This document shows positions 39,648 to 51,338 of a stretch of DNA of 64,000 bases, piece by piece. A program made the position numbers and the translations under genes. The stretch is from positions 18,897,501-18,961,500 of the forward strand of contig OX485805.1 of assembly GCA_950295325.1 (NCBI GenBank). Reading direction: 5' to 3'. The notes beneath the pieces are model-generated. The model was not told the DNA's origin, made no database searches, and worked only from the letters and a program-made list of their open reading frames with translations. Origin of the DNA: Polytrichum commune. Lineage: Eukaryota > Streptophyta > Polytrichopsida > Polytrichales > Polytrichaceae. The stretch's first letter is position 1; each line of letters begins with the position of its first letter.

Positions 39648-41438
39648 TAAGGCTTGAGCGAGGAGGCAAGTTTTCTTGCCCATGGGTGTTGCCCCTTGTA
39701 CAAATAAGCTATGTTCAGCAGTTTGGGCAACAACCCAATGCAAACATATACAATTTTTCAAATACAAGTTGTTATGTGACCCCCCTTATTAGTGGGATTG
39801 ATTCGTGAATAGTGGCCACGTTCATCTTGAATGTGGAAGATATCTGGGTTGGCAAGGTTTGTCACAAGTACATGGCAGGCCATCTGAATATTGATATGCA
39901 TGCTCCAAAGATGGCATTCAAGTTCAATATGTGAGACATTCATAATCCGGTCAATGAACTTTGACCACCTCTAGAAGAGGCATATGAACTTCAAATTTGG
40001 AAATTCAAATTCTCACATGTATGTTTTTCAATTTTGTACAAGTGTATATACTTTGATAGAGGGTCTACATCCATCCCTTAATCCAAATTTAGAAACAACA
40101 AGATTTCACTATCTGCCCCGACTTGGTTGATTGTTGGATCTTAAATTTTGTTGGAATGATGAGATTTTTGTTCCCACACTTCATTCTAAAGTTGGCTCCT
40201 ACATGCAAGTGGCTGATCAAAACAAAAGTCAATGATAGTAACCTCAAATGCCCTCAACATCAAGGATGGTATGCAAATTCCAAGTTCATTGGAATATGCG
40301 CTCCGGGGCAATAAAGAATTAATTGAATAGGCATTTTGTCGGGAGTTTAGGTAGTCCCTGTAATATTCCATTAGTAGCTCTGCATACACTATCAATTATT
40401 TCTTTTCACATATGATGTTGCGTGCTCGGAAGAAGTTTTTGAATTTCGATGAAGAATAACCTGTTTCAATTCATCAAGGGCCAAATTCATATTTGCACCT
40501 CTTGGCATGCCAAAATGAGTTTACCCTGTAATAAACAAATGTAGAATGTTCTTGGTTCAAACCTCCACACTACCTCCAAGCATGCCCTAACAACTTACCA
40601 GACATGGAAGCTGGTGTTGTTTGCAGAATAACCTACTTCAACATATTATTCAAGTTCGTGTGGCCGCACATATGTGTGCACAAGATATTGCTTTTGGTAG
40701 CTTTTAGTTTGAGGTGCTTTTCCTTGAGGACTGGACCCAGCAAATCTTTTGTGTGGCAGAATGGATTTCAGTTCGCCATTTTAATTAGTAGAAGAGATCA
40801 TAGTATCATCAGAAAGAGTGGGAACTAAAGATCGTACAAGGATGCAACAGATTTCCCAGGTATTAATTGTTTCAGCAACGTGGTATTTAGAGGGGTATAT
40901 ACTACAAATCCCATGAATTTGAGGACTTTGCATTAGTTACAAAAGACTGTATGAGACCATGCTAGTTGCTCAATCTTACCATTGTGTCCTATAAATGTAA
41001 AACTTCATGTAAAATTAGCTCGTTCATTGGGGTATTTTCTCAATGTTCGGTAGGTCTAAGGCTTGTCGATTTCTTTTCGTGTTATCAATCCCACTAAGAG
41101 ATGTCCATTTTTTCAGATTAAGATGATGTAGCATCCTGCAAATGGGCTTCATAACAAGACATTCATGATTTTGCAGGGTAGCTGCTGGCTGGGACAAGTG
41201 ACTTCACCATCATAAAAAGAAAAGTCATCAACACAAGTGCCCATTGCGGCACAAAATGATGCAGTTTTATTCCAAGTATTGGAGATGTAAGCATCTTCAC
41301 CTCATACTACCCTTAGTAAACACAGAATACTGAACAGCGACATTCTGAACATGTATAAGGCATACATCAACACCCAAAAAATCTCCACAAATTGCCTCTC
41401 CCACCGCCAGAGAGGCTTTATACTACAGCAATCTCCAC
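39648..41438. other. Intergenic, no gene seen
   Basis: Several unsupported open frames (for example 40123-40314 and 40604-40828). The right end should contain the 3' untranslated region of the inhibitor gene that ends at 41439. Confidence 0.5.
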
Positions 41439-43441
41439 TCAGAGATTTGTTGGACCGCCGAGTGATGAAATTGTGACACCACCCACAGTTGTACGCCGAG
41501 GGCCAGGGCCACCAACACCTTTGGCAAAATTGGCATCATGCAGAGTGTGCACTCTATCTGGTGTTACTTGAATCACTTCTGGCTTTTCTGCGCCCCAAAA
41601 CCCAAATTCAAAGTCCAGTTTCTGCAAGATAAGGTAGAGCATGCTAAACCCATTGTCCCTCCCAAAACCAGGAATCTCCTAGAATCTTGCACAATGAATT
41701 GATTATTATTTTTGCTCCCGTGATGGTTATGGGTCACCTACCAATAAAGCTTCAAACCCTATTAACTTTTGCATATGGAATTCAATTAAACATGCTTTGG
41801 TGCATTGAAATCCCCTGTCAATTACTCAAGAGAATCAATTACCTTTTTTTACCTAACGAGAGTATCTATTCTCAACATTTAAGGTGACAGCTTTAGCACC
41901 ATCGACCTTCCCTTCCATTACACAACAAAGCAGAAACCTTCTCTGCACAAAAAGTTTTGCATTTGTTTGTTGGGCCAAGCCTTAAGGCATGTCATTGCAT
42001 CCACTTTGATGGTAGGTCCTTCACCTTTAGCCCTTAGCCCTTAGCCCTTAGCCTTAGCAATTTTCATTGCACACCTCATGAACTTACTAATAGTTTGTAC
42101 CTTGAGCAAGGCTACAAACTAGGTCGCCATTGCCCCATAACGTAGTAAACCTCATTAATGTGAAGTTATTAGGTTCTCCAACCTTAAGACATCAGCTACG
42201 GTTTTCATTCCCTTAAGCCTACATATTTTCAAGTTAACCCTCGTCATTACATAATGATGTTCCTGCGTACTTATTCATACCTTAAGGAATTCTCTAAGCA
42301 AATTAAATAAGGAAGAGGCGTGCCTCACATTTTATTATATTTCACTATCACTAATACTGTGGGATGACCCTCGAGTGTAAACATGCATTTATTCTGTTTC
42401 TTTGTCCAAGAAAAGCACTGAACATTGAATGATTGGATCTTGGGGTTTGAGGTCGTTTCTCTCATCCAGAAGGTTATGCTCCTGAGCAGATATGTGCAAA
42501 AATCTGCTTTTAAGGTCAATTTTGTCAAAAGCAACTGTCTTATATTGGTGAAATGCCATGACTTGCTTCATCCAATATGAATGTGTCAGATATTACCATG
42601 ATGGCACGACCAGGCTCCCAAGATAATTTGATTATTACAGGTCCAAAAATAGAGGTTCCTTTACCATGAGATCCACAGGTTGTTAAAATCTGCACATTAG
42701 CCTGGAACAAGTGTCTTAAGAATATGCAGCAATCAAAACATTGACTATTGATCAAACAAACCTTGAAGAGCTTTGACTTGCTCTGCTGTGAGCTTGGCAG
42801 AGAATCCATTCATTGCCTGGTTGTAGCTGTACAACATTGCTTCCTGCGCCGCCTCCTTACTGCAAATTCAAAGGCAAACATAGTCCATGAATATCTGTTC
42901 CTACTAATTTTAGTTCAAATCTATATTATTTGTGTTATCAATTTTCTCTTTGAATTCCTAATCATGGTTTAGTGAGTGGGTAGACATATAATTGACTGAT
43001 AGCAAATTTCTAGGCTTATCAAACAGGATAGTTTTTCTATGTGGTCGAAGCAGAATTGTACCTGCCAACGACAGAAGCAAGTATGTCTAGGTGATAATTT
43101 TCAGCATCATTGGCGTGCTGCTCACTTCTTTCCACATGAACAATATGAACATCTCCTGCTGCCTGTAAATCAAAAGAATTTTTGTAAACAAGTTTTTCGA
43201 TTACAGTAACCCTAAATTCTGCAGCACGTAACAGACATATTAGATTTCCAACTTGACCAAAGCATCTAACACTGAAAAATAATTACAAATATCACCAAAA
43301 AATGACTTTTGAGCACGCATGACATGGGAATCTCATCACCTGAGCCATGGTCGAATTTGCAGGCTTGATACTTGCTCCACTCCACAGTAGCAAAACAATG
43401 CTAGCTACAATAGCACCAAATAACCACGGTTTGGAAGTCAT
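41439..43441 (-). CDS. Stand-alone subtilase propeptide-like proteinase inhibitor (I9 fold)
   Basis: A small secreted or membrane-tethered protein made essentially of the inhibitor-I9 propeptide domain of subtilases, like the plant SPI-1 type inhibitors that bind subtilisin-like proteases. Exons in coding order are 43340-43441, 43062-43162, 42762-42859 and 41439-41587. All junctions are GT-AG and in phase, giving about 149 residues. Residues 1-34 hold a hydrophobic N-terminal segment (FGAIVASIVLLLWSGASI) that may be a signal peptide or anchor. The I9 core includes GDVHIVHVERSE, ENYHLDILASVVGS, LYSYNQAMNGFSAKLT and VKALQEKPEVIQVTPD. No protease domain follows; the protein ends in a Gly/Pro/Arg-rich tail. 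The last acceptor is the CAG just before AAAAGCC; the upstream CAG (cttgcag) would give a stop. The last intron is about 1.17 kb. Confidence 0.85.
42027..42057. repeat. Short (CCCTTAG)n tract in an intron
   Basis: About four tandem CCCTTAG units lie inside the last intron of the inhibitor gene. The unit resembles a telomere heptamer but differs from it (CCCTTAG, not CCCTAAA). Confidence 0.7.
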
Positions 43442-44629
43442 ATGGCACACTGTCACTGAGATTCAAATCTACAATGAACAGTCATGCGCACACAACAACA
43501 GTTTTAGAAACTAATCTAACTGAGGTTGAGAGCTGATATGCAAAACCAATTCTAAAATTTGCATGAGAATGCAACATGTGCTGGAAAGTCCTTCACATAA
43601 TGTCCCAATCACCTGTATATGCATCAGAGATTTTCAAAGCGTACAGTATCAACTAGTATTTGAGTTTCTTCTAGGGCTGTTATGAGTACAGGAATTGGGC
43701 CCTGGCAATAGAACCAAAGTTTTACCCTACACCTATACACTCAAATCTAGACTAATACCTAGATCTCAAAATGGTAATCATCTCCTCTTCTTAATTTTCT
43801 CCCCACCTTTATTGATCGCTTCATATGCTTATACTCGAAGACATCAAGGGGATAAAGTACTAAAGGTTCAGCATGTATAAAAAGGAGAAGTCTGGCATGA
43901 GGGAATACGAGGGAAAATTTCTGACAATTCTCTTGGCTAGAGAACTTGAAATATACCCATCACTTTACAATCTCTACAAATTAAGTACAACTTAACAGTT
44001 ACGATGATACAAAGATCAATACCTGTAATCAATTGCTTGGGTCGCTGCTTTTGCAGATATATTATGCGGCAACTCAAATCTGCATCACACAAGACTCGGT
44101 TTCAGTTATAAATATTACACGACAACGACACATCCTAAAACTCTGACACTCCCAATTAAAAATTGGCAGACAAAAAAATTCAGAGAGGAGATCACCGTCT
44201 CCACCACGTGAGAGCATCCAAAATTGATACCTGATGCTTGCAATTTCCAATAGAATTCAAAATCCATGTCGAAAACTAAACCCTAGGTACCTATGCGATA
44301 AGTTCCAGAATTCGGAGGAAGTGCAGCACATAATCAAGAGAGGAAGCAACACCAAATTGTTAAATCGAAGACAGAAAAACCCTAATGTTTGCAAAAGGTT
44401 GAGGAAACGTGTCAACCACGCGTGGTGGTAATTTACAAGAAAAACGGAAAGGAAACAGCCAAACCAGAGCTCATTAGATTTCAGTGATGGATGCGGCAAT
44501 CCCTCACCTTCACAGTGATAAAACCTCTATACAAGAATTTTCCCCAAGCTCATTTGATGAGTAAATTTCCCTACTTCTGATTAATCACATCCAATCACCC
44601 TTCCGCAAGCTTTATCCCTCCCCCTCCAG
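43442..44629. other. Upstream region of the inhibitor gene, no other gene seen
   Basis: This stretch probably includes the promoter and 5' untranslated region of the minus-strand inhibitor. I cannot locate the transcription start. Overlapping open frames at 44234-44499 are unsupported. Confidence 0.45.
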
Positions 44630-44965
44630 ATGCAGTTGTCGATGTCTGTAGCTCTATGCAACATATCCCTGTACCCAAAACGACGCATAAGATACTTACC
44701 CAATTCAAGGTTCCCCAAAATCGCTGATGGTTACAACCTACACGCTTCCCTTGTTGAACTCAACAACCTCGTCCTCCCTGTTGTCGGGGGCAATTTCTTC
44801 TCCGGAGGAGTCACCGAAGCTAAGGATATTTCCTGCCGATGCGGCAACGTATCTCGCAAAGTGGCACACGTGTCACTTTGTAAATTGCAGAGACCCCAGC
44901 TGTCAATCCTACGTGGGCCACTTCTGTCGACGTGGCATATCGAAGAGAACACTATAAAGAGTTGA
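44630..44965 (+). other. Unsupported 111-codon open frame in a promoter region
   Basis: The longest open frame between the inhibitor and the first basic-protein gene. The predicted protein has no recognisable domain. The frame overlaps the likely promoter of the gene at 45129, including a TATA box and an ABRE, so it is probably chance. Confidence 0.2.
44861..44960 (+). promoter_or_regulatory. Likely promoter of basic-protein gene A (ABRE and TATA box)
   Basis: GGCACACGTGTCACTT at about 44863-44878 contains a CACGTGTC ABRE/G-box. Further ACGT cores follow at 'ctacgtgggcc' and 'cgacgtggc'. A TATAAA box lies at 44953-44958, about 175 bases before the ATG at 45129. The spacing fits a short 5' untranslated region. 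bZIP or abscisic acid control is inference from motif alone. Confidence 0.6.
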
Positions 44966-45128
44966 GAGAGCCCACACTGACTTGTCATCAGACATACACC
45001 TACCTATCTTTGTGAGCATCCATCTTCTAGTTGCAGAAACGAGACATCACAAGCAAGCTTGCATAGTTTGGAGCTAGAGATTGGGATTGAGGTTCCGACG
45101 CACCACTTTGAAGAAATTTTTGTGAGCG

Positions 45129-45766
45129 ATGGCGAGAACTGCTGGAACATATGGCACCACGGGGACCACGGGGACGAGGAGACGAGGGTGGAGAAATGTG
45201 GGAGGGTTAAGACGTCGCCGAGGTGCGGGATCTGCAATTGCACAGAACAAAGTGATGGGCGGCCCCAAGACGAAGATGACAGACATGAGTGCCGCGAGCG
45301 GGCGGCGAATGGCGGTAGCGGGAGCTATCATCGGTGAGAAGTTTGCTCACTTCGGGGCTGACGTTCGCCTCGGGTTTTACACCATCACCCATCCCGTGCA
45401 TCCTCTCCGCAGAGTCGCCGCGAAGGAGAGAGCTATGAACGTCAAGGCTGCTGCCACAGGTACATAATTAATCACTAGGCTTTGATATCTGTAACCTGGT
45501 GATATCACCGTTTCACTCTATACTTGTTAACAAAATGTTATCATATGACCCTTTGTTAGAGCAATATATGTGTGGGTGACCTTGTTGATGAGGGCGTGAA
45601 GGACCTTGAATCAAATCGTGATGCAAGTCTTGATCAAAGTTGCTTATACAAATGTTTGGGTGCAGAGAGGAAAAGGCAAAAAATTGCTCGGGCTTCAGAT
45701 AGGGAAATGAGGAAGCGGGCGATGGTGCGAGAGAATCGTGCAGCGCGGCTAAACACAGCTCTGTAG
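45129..45766 (+). CDS. Small basic Gly/Arg-rich protein, copy A (family not recognised)
   Basis: A two-exon gene, 45129-45459 and 45666-45766, with a phase 1 GT-AG intron, giving 143 residues. I do not recognise the family. The N-terminus is low-complexity (MARTAGTYGTTGTTGT), then an Arg cluster (GGLRRRRGAGSA), then a conserved core with GPKTKMTDMSAASGRRMA, AGAIIGEKFAHFGADVRL and GFYTITHPVHPLRR. The C-terminal tail is Arg/Lys-rich and probably helical (ERKRQKIARASD, MRKRAMVRENRAARL). No signal peptide or membrane segment is visible. Exon lengths are identical to copy B (331 + 101 nt), and the intron position is the same in all three copies. The high positive charge suggests a nucleic-acid or ribosome partner, but that is speculation. 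ABRE motifs lie upstream. Confidence 0.78.
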
Positions 45767-47350
45767 ACTTGAATCTTCTTCCCGCAGCTGCCTGAGGACA
45801 TTGAGTGTCGTCGACGTCCGAACCACTCTGAAACCATTTTTTAAGATTCAAATTGTAACGTCCACTGTAAGAGTTGTAGCATATCAGGTAACGATTGGTA
45901 GATAGTGCTGAACAAGGTAGTGTATAAAATGGGGTTTTTGCTTCTTTCTTTTTGTATTGAGTAGCAGTTGGATTTCTCCTGCCACAACTGTACTTTGATC
46001 TTGTGAAATTACCAACCATTCTGGTTGATTTGTGAATTTATTTCTCCTCATTTGAACAAGGTTGGTTCATCTTGCCCTTTGGTGAACGCATTTTGAGATT
46101 CGTTCATATTGTTTTGGCTCTGAGACTTTATCTTTCGAAGTTCACACTCTTTGCTGCAGAGTGAGTGATTTCAGTTAGCAGGATGTCAATGTCTCTATTC
46201 ATCAGATACTTAACTACGTCTACAAAGCAGTGTGTACTTTAGCTAAGTTGTCACTACATTTTTATTTGCAACATCTCTCAGGCATTTAGTATGTACTAAA
46301 GTCTAGAGATAGTTTAAAGGTAAGGTTTCACAGGTACAGTCTCACCTCGATTATATGACGCATTTCCCGTCGACCAAACTTTCTACTGTTAATTACCCCC
46401 ATATTACGAGTACGATGCTCGTAAGATGACATCTTTAATATGTCCAATTTGTCACAATGTTGTCATTTTGTACTTACAACAACTCTCAACACTTGTGCAC
46501 AATTGTCACAATATCAGATAAACATGAAACATGATCAACTATGTTCTTTTTGGATAGACAGTGTTCATATTTCACTTAAATTCAGTTACAAATGATGAAC
46601 AGCTCATTCATCAGTGCATTTGGCTAACGATGTAGATGATTTGTTTTGAATTAAACGGATTCAACAAGATCACTGAGAATTGGCGAATGTTACAGAAAGT
46701 GTAACTTTCAGAAAAATTGTGACATTGTTGTCAGTTGTAGTTTCAAACTAAGAAAATTCTATGGATTTCCTAACTGGAAATGTGCGTGAAGCTGAGCTGA
46801 GCAAATTTTGTGAAAGAACAATCGAACGCTTTCAGAAATGGTAGCAACAGTTGCGAAATATCAACAAGTAGAAGCGATATATCGAAAATTGGTTGAACAT
46901 ATGTATTCGTCGCATCATTGACGAACTGATTAAAAGATATATATACATGTCGCTGACAAAAATTCCAACAATTTAGCAAATGATATAACAATCTTACCAA
47001 CGACTTCCTTGGCCTCGTGTCATAAAAATGGACTGAAATAAAGATAGCGTAAACACCATTGCACCCAAAACAGAAGTACTTAATGCGGTGGTGAACACCA
47101 TTGGCAATAAAAAAAATGCCACCTCAATTAAATACCAAGTATGTTACCTTGTTTACCTAATATAAATTAAGCTATCTGGATGTCTAGGGTATGCACAAAC
47201 TAAATCAATGTTTCAACAATACCTCTGTGCACTCGGCGTCAGGTCTAAAGTAATTGCTTCAAAAAACGCAACAACAATATTGTAACCCTGAGGAGCCACA
47301 TTTTATCTTAAAAAAAAATTTGCATCAAACATGTTCCCATCATCAGCACT
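45767..47350. other. Intergenic between basic-protein genes A and B, no gene seen
   Basis: This stretch holds the 3' flank of gene A and the 3' flank of gene B (convergent genes). A minus-strand 168-codon frame at 45513-46019 is antisense to exon 2 of gene A and has no recognisable domain. Confidence 0.55.
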
Positions 47351-48645
47351 TCAAAGTGCTGCGTTGAGGCGCGCTGCACGGCTCTCTCGCACTTGTGCTC
47401 GCTTTCGCATTTCGGTATCTGAGGCCCGAGCAATTTTCTGCCTCTTCCTCTCTGCACAGCATCCCCACTCCTAATCAGCAAATGGACAACCATTGTAACC
47501 CTAATTTACTCAACCTCCAAAACCATCACGTCTGAAGCATCATGATAGGCATTCTTTAGCTTTTTTTAAGGACGTTCTCCTTCTATTATAGCTTAAGAAT
47601 AAGTCAAAGAATGAAGGTCCTTGTATACACGCATGCATGCCAAGCATTATCAAGTGGCATTAAGCAACATTAATGCTGCAATTATCCCTGCATCACAAGA
47701 ACATCACCAGAAGTATCATAGCATTCGTACACTTGAGTGAGTGTTCGCCCTTGAGAAGCATCTTGGAAGGTATTTGTTTTGACAAGTTCTTTTGAGTTGA
47801 ATCTAGGTAGATGAGAGGAGGCTTTTGTCCGAAGATACGTAACAACGAGGTGTCGACTAATGAGAGCTTGATGCCACTTGCCATTGGATTCTTGGCAGTC
47901 ATGCATGTAATCAAGGAACTTGTTTCTATGAATCATTCTTTGAAGCTAAAATAGAAGAGAACGTCCTACACGCGCTAAAGAATGCTATATATACGAGATC
48001 TTCATTTGAAAAAAATTAACATTCATTCCTCCGAACACAATTTATGTAACATCCTAACATGTAGCACAAGCTATATATGTGAGATCTGCATTGTTACAGA
48101 ACTTCGGATAAATTGAATTGTCCTCCAACTCAAGAACTTGCCAAAAAAATTTCACCGTGTTTGTACTCACCAAGATGCTTATCTAGGGAGACCACCCATA
48201 CACCACTTAAGAATGCTTTACGTGCTTAATTACAGTAATCCTGCAGTTTACCTTGCATCACAAATTGAACGTCGCCGGGGAGTACAATGTGAGATCTGGA
48301 GAGAAAACCCGTACCTGTGGCAGCGGCCTTGACATTCACAGCCCTCTCTTTGGCAGCCACTCGGCGGAGGGGGTGGACGGGGTGGGTGATGGTGTAGAAC
48401 CCGAGACGAATGTCAGCCCCGAAATGAGCAAACTTCTCACCGATGATGGCTCCCGCTACCGCCATTCGCCGCCCGCTCGCGGCACTCATGTCCGTCAGCT
48501 TCGTCTTGGGCCCCCCCACGATCTTGTTCTGCGCAATGCTGGATCCCGCGCCTCTCCGACGCCTCAACCCGCCGACATTCTTCCACCCACGACGCCTCGT
48601 CGTCCCGCTTGCTGTCCCGGATCCCGCAGCGGTCGTCGTCGCCAT
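47351..48645 (-). CDS. Small basic Gly/Arg-rich protein, copy B (family not recognised)
   Basis: A paralogue of copy A in inverted orientation. Exons 48315-48645 and 47351-47451 are joined by a phase 1 intron of 863 bases, giving 143 residues. The core is nearly identical to A (GGPKTKLTDMSAASGRRM, AGAIIGEKFAHFGADIRL, YTITHPVHPLRRVAAKER). The tail reads ERKRQKIARASDTEMRKR with Q and S changes. An in-frame upstream ATG at 48696 would add 17 residues; I chose the ATG at 48645 because it gives MATTTAAGS, comparable with A and C. The strong protein conservation against diverged N-termini argues for purifying selection. Two ACACGTG elements lie about 250-280 bases upstream. Confidence 0.78.
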
Positions 48646-48894
48646 CGCTGTTTCGAATTCGAGTGCAGAAACAAACTCCTTGCACAACTTTAGCAAATTA
48701 CCCGATCAACCAATCAATCGATCAAAAGCTTCGAGGTAGTCGCGAAAATGAAGCAAATCGGTGGCCGATGATTCGAGCACGAGGAAATGGGGATCTGTCG
48801 GTGTCTGTGTCTTGCTCCGTGGTTGCGGCTCCTCTTATGGGCCTGCCCCGGACCCGCCACGTCATCATTTTTCACGGGATCCTACAGTGACTGA

Positions 48895-48935
48895 CTGACA
48901 CGTGTGAGGGGTAACTGTGGGAGCGACACGTGGTC
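48895..48935 (-). promoter_or_regulatory. ABRE/G-box pair upstream of basic-protein gene B
   Basis: TGACACGTGTGAG at about 48896-48908 and GCGACACGTGGTC at about 48922-48934 each contain an ACACGTG element. The same type of element occurs upstream of copy A. No convincing TATA box is seen between here and the ATG. Confidence 0.55.
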
Positions 48936-49326
48936 ATGCATGAATATCAGTCTATTCAAGGCTCGGCCCACCTGACTGTGCTTTAAGTTCAATCAACCCC
49001 CGAAAGAGTGGGCTAGGATAGTTTCCTATGTACCCAGTACGGGAGGCGCCTATCTAGCTCGACAGAGAACAAGTTCAGATATATCCAATTTGTACACGTG
49101 TCGTTATCGTATTGGCTGAGACCTGACATTTCTCACGTGGAAGCCACCATTCAGATAGCCCTCTACTGTGCCTTGGCCGATTATTATGTAGAGATGCATT
49201 ATGACCCTTCAACCCCCCGGGCATGCGGGCCCCGGCTGCTCGATTGGTTTGCATGCACACGGTGATAATATCAGAGAGCTTTGCAGCAATGAATGTAAAA
49301 AAATATTAAAAAACAATCAAAAGATG
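48936..49326. other. Intergenic, no gene seen
   Basis: No supported feature beyond the promoter flank of gene B. Confidence 0.45.
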
Positions 49327-49625
49327 TCAACATGTAACCGGTTGGACTTGGAAACAATACATTAAACATTTTATTTAACATCTCTTACGATTTGGAGTTG
49401 CACAATGTTATATCTATTTACTAGTGATGTTATCTTTACCAAGTAAAGATGTTGATGTTTTGTAGTGTTCAAACAACCGATTTGACCTTTGTTGGCAGAA
49501 AAAAAATAAAAAATAAAAAATAAAAAATAAAAAAATAGTCAAAGCATTGTGTAATGCCAAACTAAATACAATATTTAGTGTAGTAGGATCTCAACCAATT
49601 GTGCCCAAAAATCTTCTTGGACACC
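49327..49625 (+). mobile_element. ACCGGTT miniature element fragment split by another element
   Basis: The left piece at 49327-49359 ('caacatgtaaccggttggac') and the right piece from about 49583 ('taggatctcaaccaattgtg', 'cccaaaaatcttcttgg') are consecutive in the family consensus. Between them sits a 220-base insertion. The element's own 5' half is missing. Confidence 0.7.
49360..49582. mobile_element. Inserted TIR element, TACACTAAATATT type
   Basis: The left end TACATTAAACATTTTATTTA and the right end (rc TACACTAAATATTGTATTTA) are inverted relatives, similar to 5220-5526. It interrupts an ACCGGTT element. It contains an A-rich AAAAAT repeat at about 49500-49537. No coding capacity. Confidence 0.6.
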
Positions 49626-51338
49626 GACTTGCAAAGTAGAAACATAATAATGATTTATGTGAATTCTAGGTCAAACCCACAATGTTGGAGAGCTATAACT
49701 AGACTATAGAGATGATTGCACCATGCATGGATTTTTTGAGTTGTTGACCTAACATCCTATTAAAACCATTGTCCATCAACATGGGATGTCTAATAAGCAT
49801 TGGGAGAAATTTGAGCCAACTCCACCGTATAACATTGCTAGACCTCATGCTTCCTCACCCCATAGACTAGAGAATAACATTAAAGCTAATGATTGGGAAT
49901 AAAAATGTTATGATTCTCAAAAATCGATGGCGTAAGTTTTAGGCCCTTGTCCAAGTCCCCATGGAACATGGCAACTCTTTAATTTAGAAAAGGTCAAGGA
50001 GCACGAGGTTTACCAATGATATCAGCCGCGGACACCAATGTCCATGTTACTTCTTTAGGATTTCTTTTTAACCAATCAACTATCCATTGCAATGCTTCAG
50101 TTCTTTCTTGTGCTTTTGTTTGAAATATCCAAGTTTGGTGAACAGTGCCTAAAGTTTTCATTTCGTAACAACAATTTAGATAAATGAACTAAGTCATATG
50201 TAATCAACTGCCCAAATACTTTTGTTTATTGGTAATAAAGACATCAGCCACGTTCCTCAATATTTTCAATGTCATGCTACAATATCTTCCATGTCTCCCC
50301 AAGTCAAGTTACATTTCAAAGTTGCATGAATGGAGCTAATTTCTAGACACGATATTTGCCATGCACAATACTTTTTAGAGGTCATAAAAGCTTGAAGAAT
50401 GACCATGCAGGGTGCATGAAACAAGATTATAAAAATCAGGAAGGGAGATATTTGACATTTGTGGACTTTCTGGTTTGTATGAAATGGACCAGCAAACAAG
50501 TTTGAAGATTGAACTTTCCATTTCACTTACAAACTTACAATGAAGACTATCATCTACAATACTAGGTTTCTATACAACCCCTATACTTCTTAGCATCAAA
50601 ATTCGTCAGTCCTATCTTGGATAGAACAAGAAAAATGCACAAATTTCAATAGGGTTGGATGATAGCATCAGTTTCCAGAAAATTCTTCTAATACTTTGGT
50701 AGTTTTATTCTTTATTCGAGATATTTCATAATGACTTGCAATTGTGACCTAGGGTAATAATCTCTTCACAAGTGGTCCAAGAAAAATAAGTTCTCATTCA
50801 AATTGTCAATGTCCTACTTAGATCATGATGCAAGGTCCAAACTATGTTATGTACACATAGAATAATTAGGAACCATGAATCAGAATTCACGCTTGTGATT
50901 CAGGCTTGTGAGCAGACGAGTACATGATTTCCTGTTTTCTTTTGCAAAAGCAAGAGTCAAATTCAAAAAAAAGTACACTTGTAGATACAATTGTAGCAGT
51001 GGGAGTATGCCAATGCAATCGACAATGGTCCTGCTACCTCAAAACAGATAAGTCTACACTGTACAACCTTGTTGATTAGTACCTGTAAGTCAACTATAGT
51101 CACAGTGATCAATTCGGCGCGACAAAACTGTTCTCAATCGGTTCAATCAAGGAATGCCAAAGTTGCTATAACCAGCTACGTAATTAGGAAATGTGGTGTT
51201 ATTAGAGTCTCTGGGTGCCAGATCTTCACGCAAGTATCTTACAACTAGCAGTGCCACCGAAACTCATGGTCAGTGTAAGTAGGAAGCTTTCCGAGGGAGA
51301 TTAGAAAGTTCGGTGTCATGTAAATCAAATGATTTCAT
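49626..51338. other. Intergenic between basic-protein genes B and C, no gene seen
   Basis: AT-rich sequence with unsupported short frames, for example 50272-50526 on the minus strand. The right end is the 3' flank of gene C. Confidence 0.5.

Noticed and set aside
45513..46019. 168-codon minus-strand frame
   Set aside because: It is antisense to exon 2 and the 3' flank of basic-protein gene A and has no known motif.
48253..48739. Long plus-strand frames over basic-protein gene B
   Set aside because: They are mirror frames of the G/C-rich coding exon on the minus strand, which has paralogues and a conserved intron.
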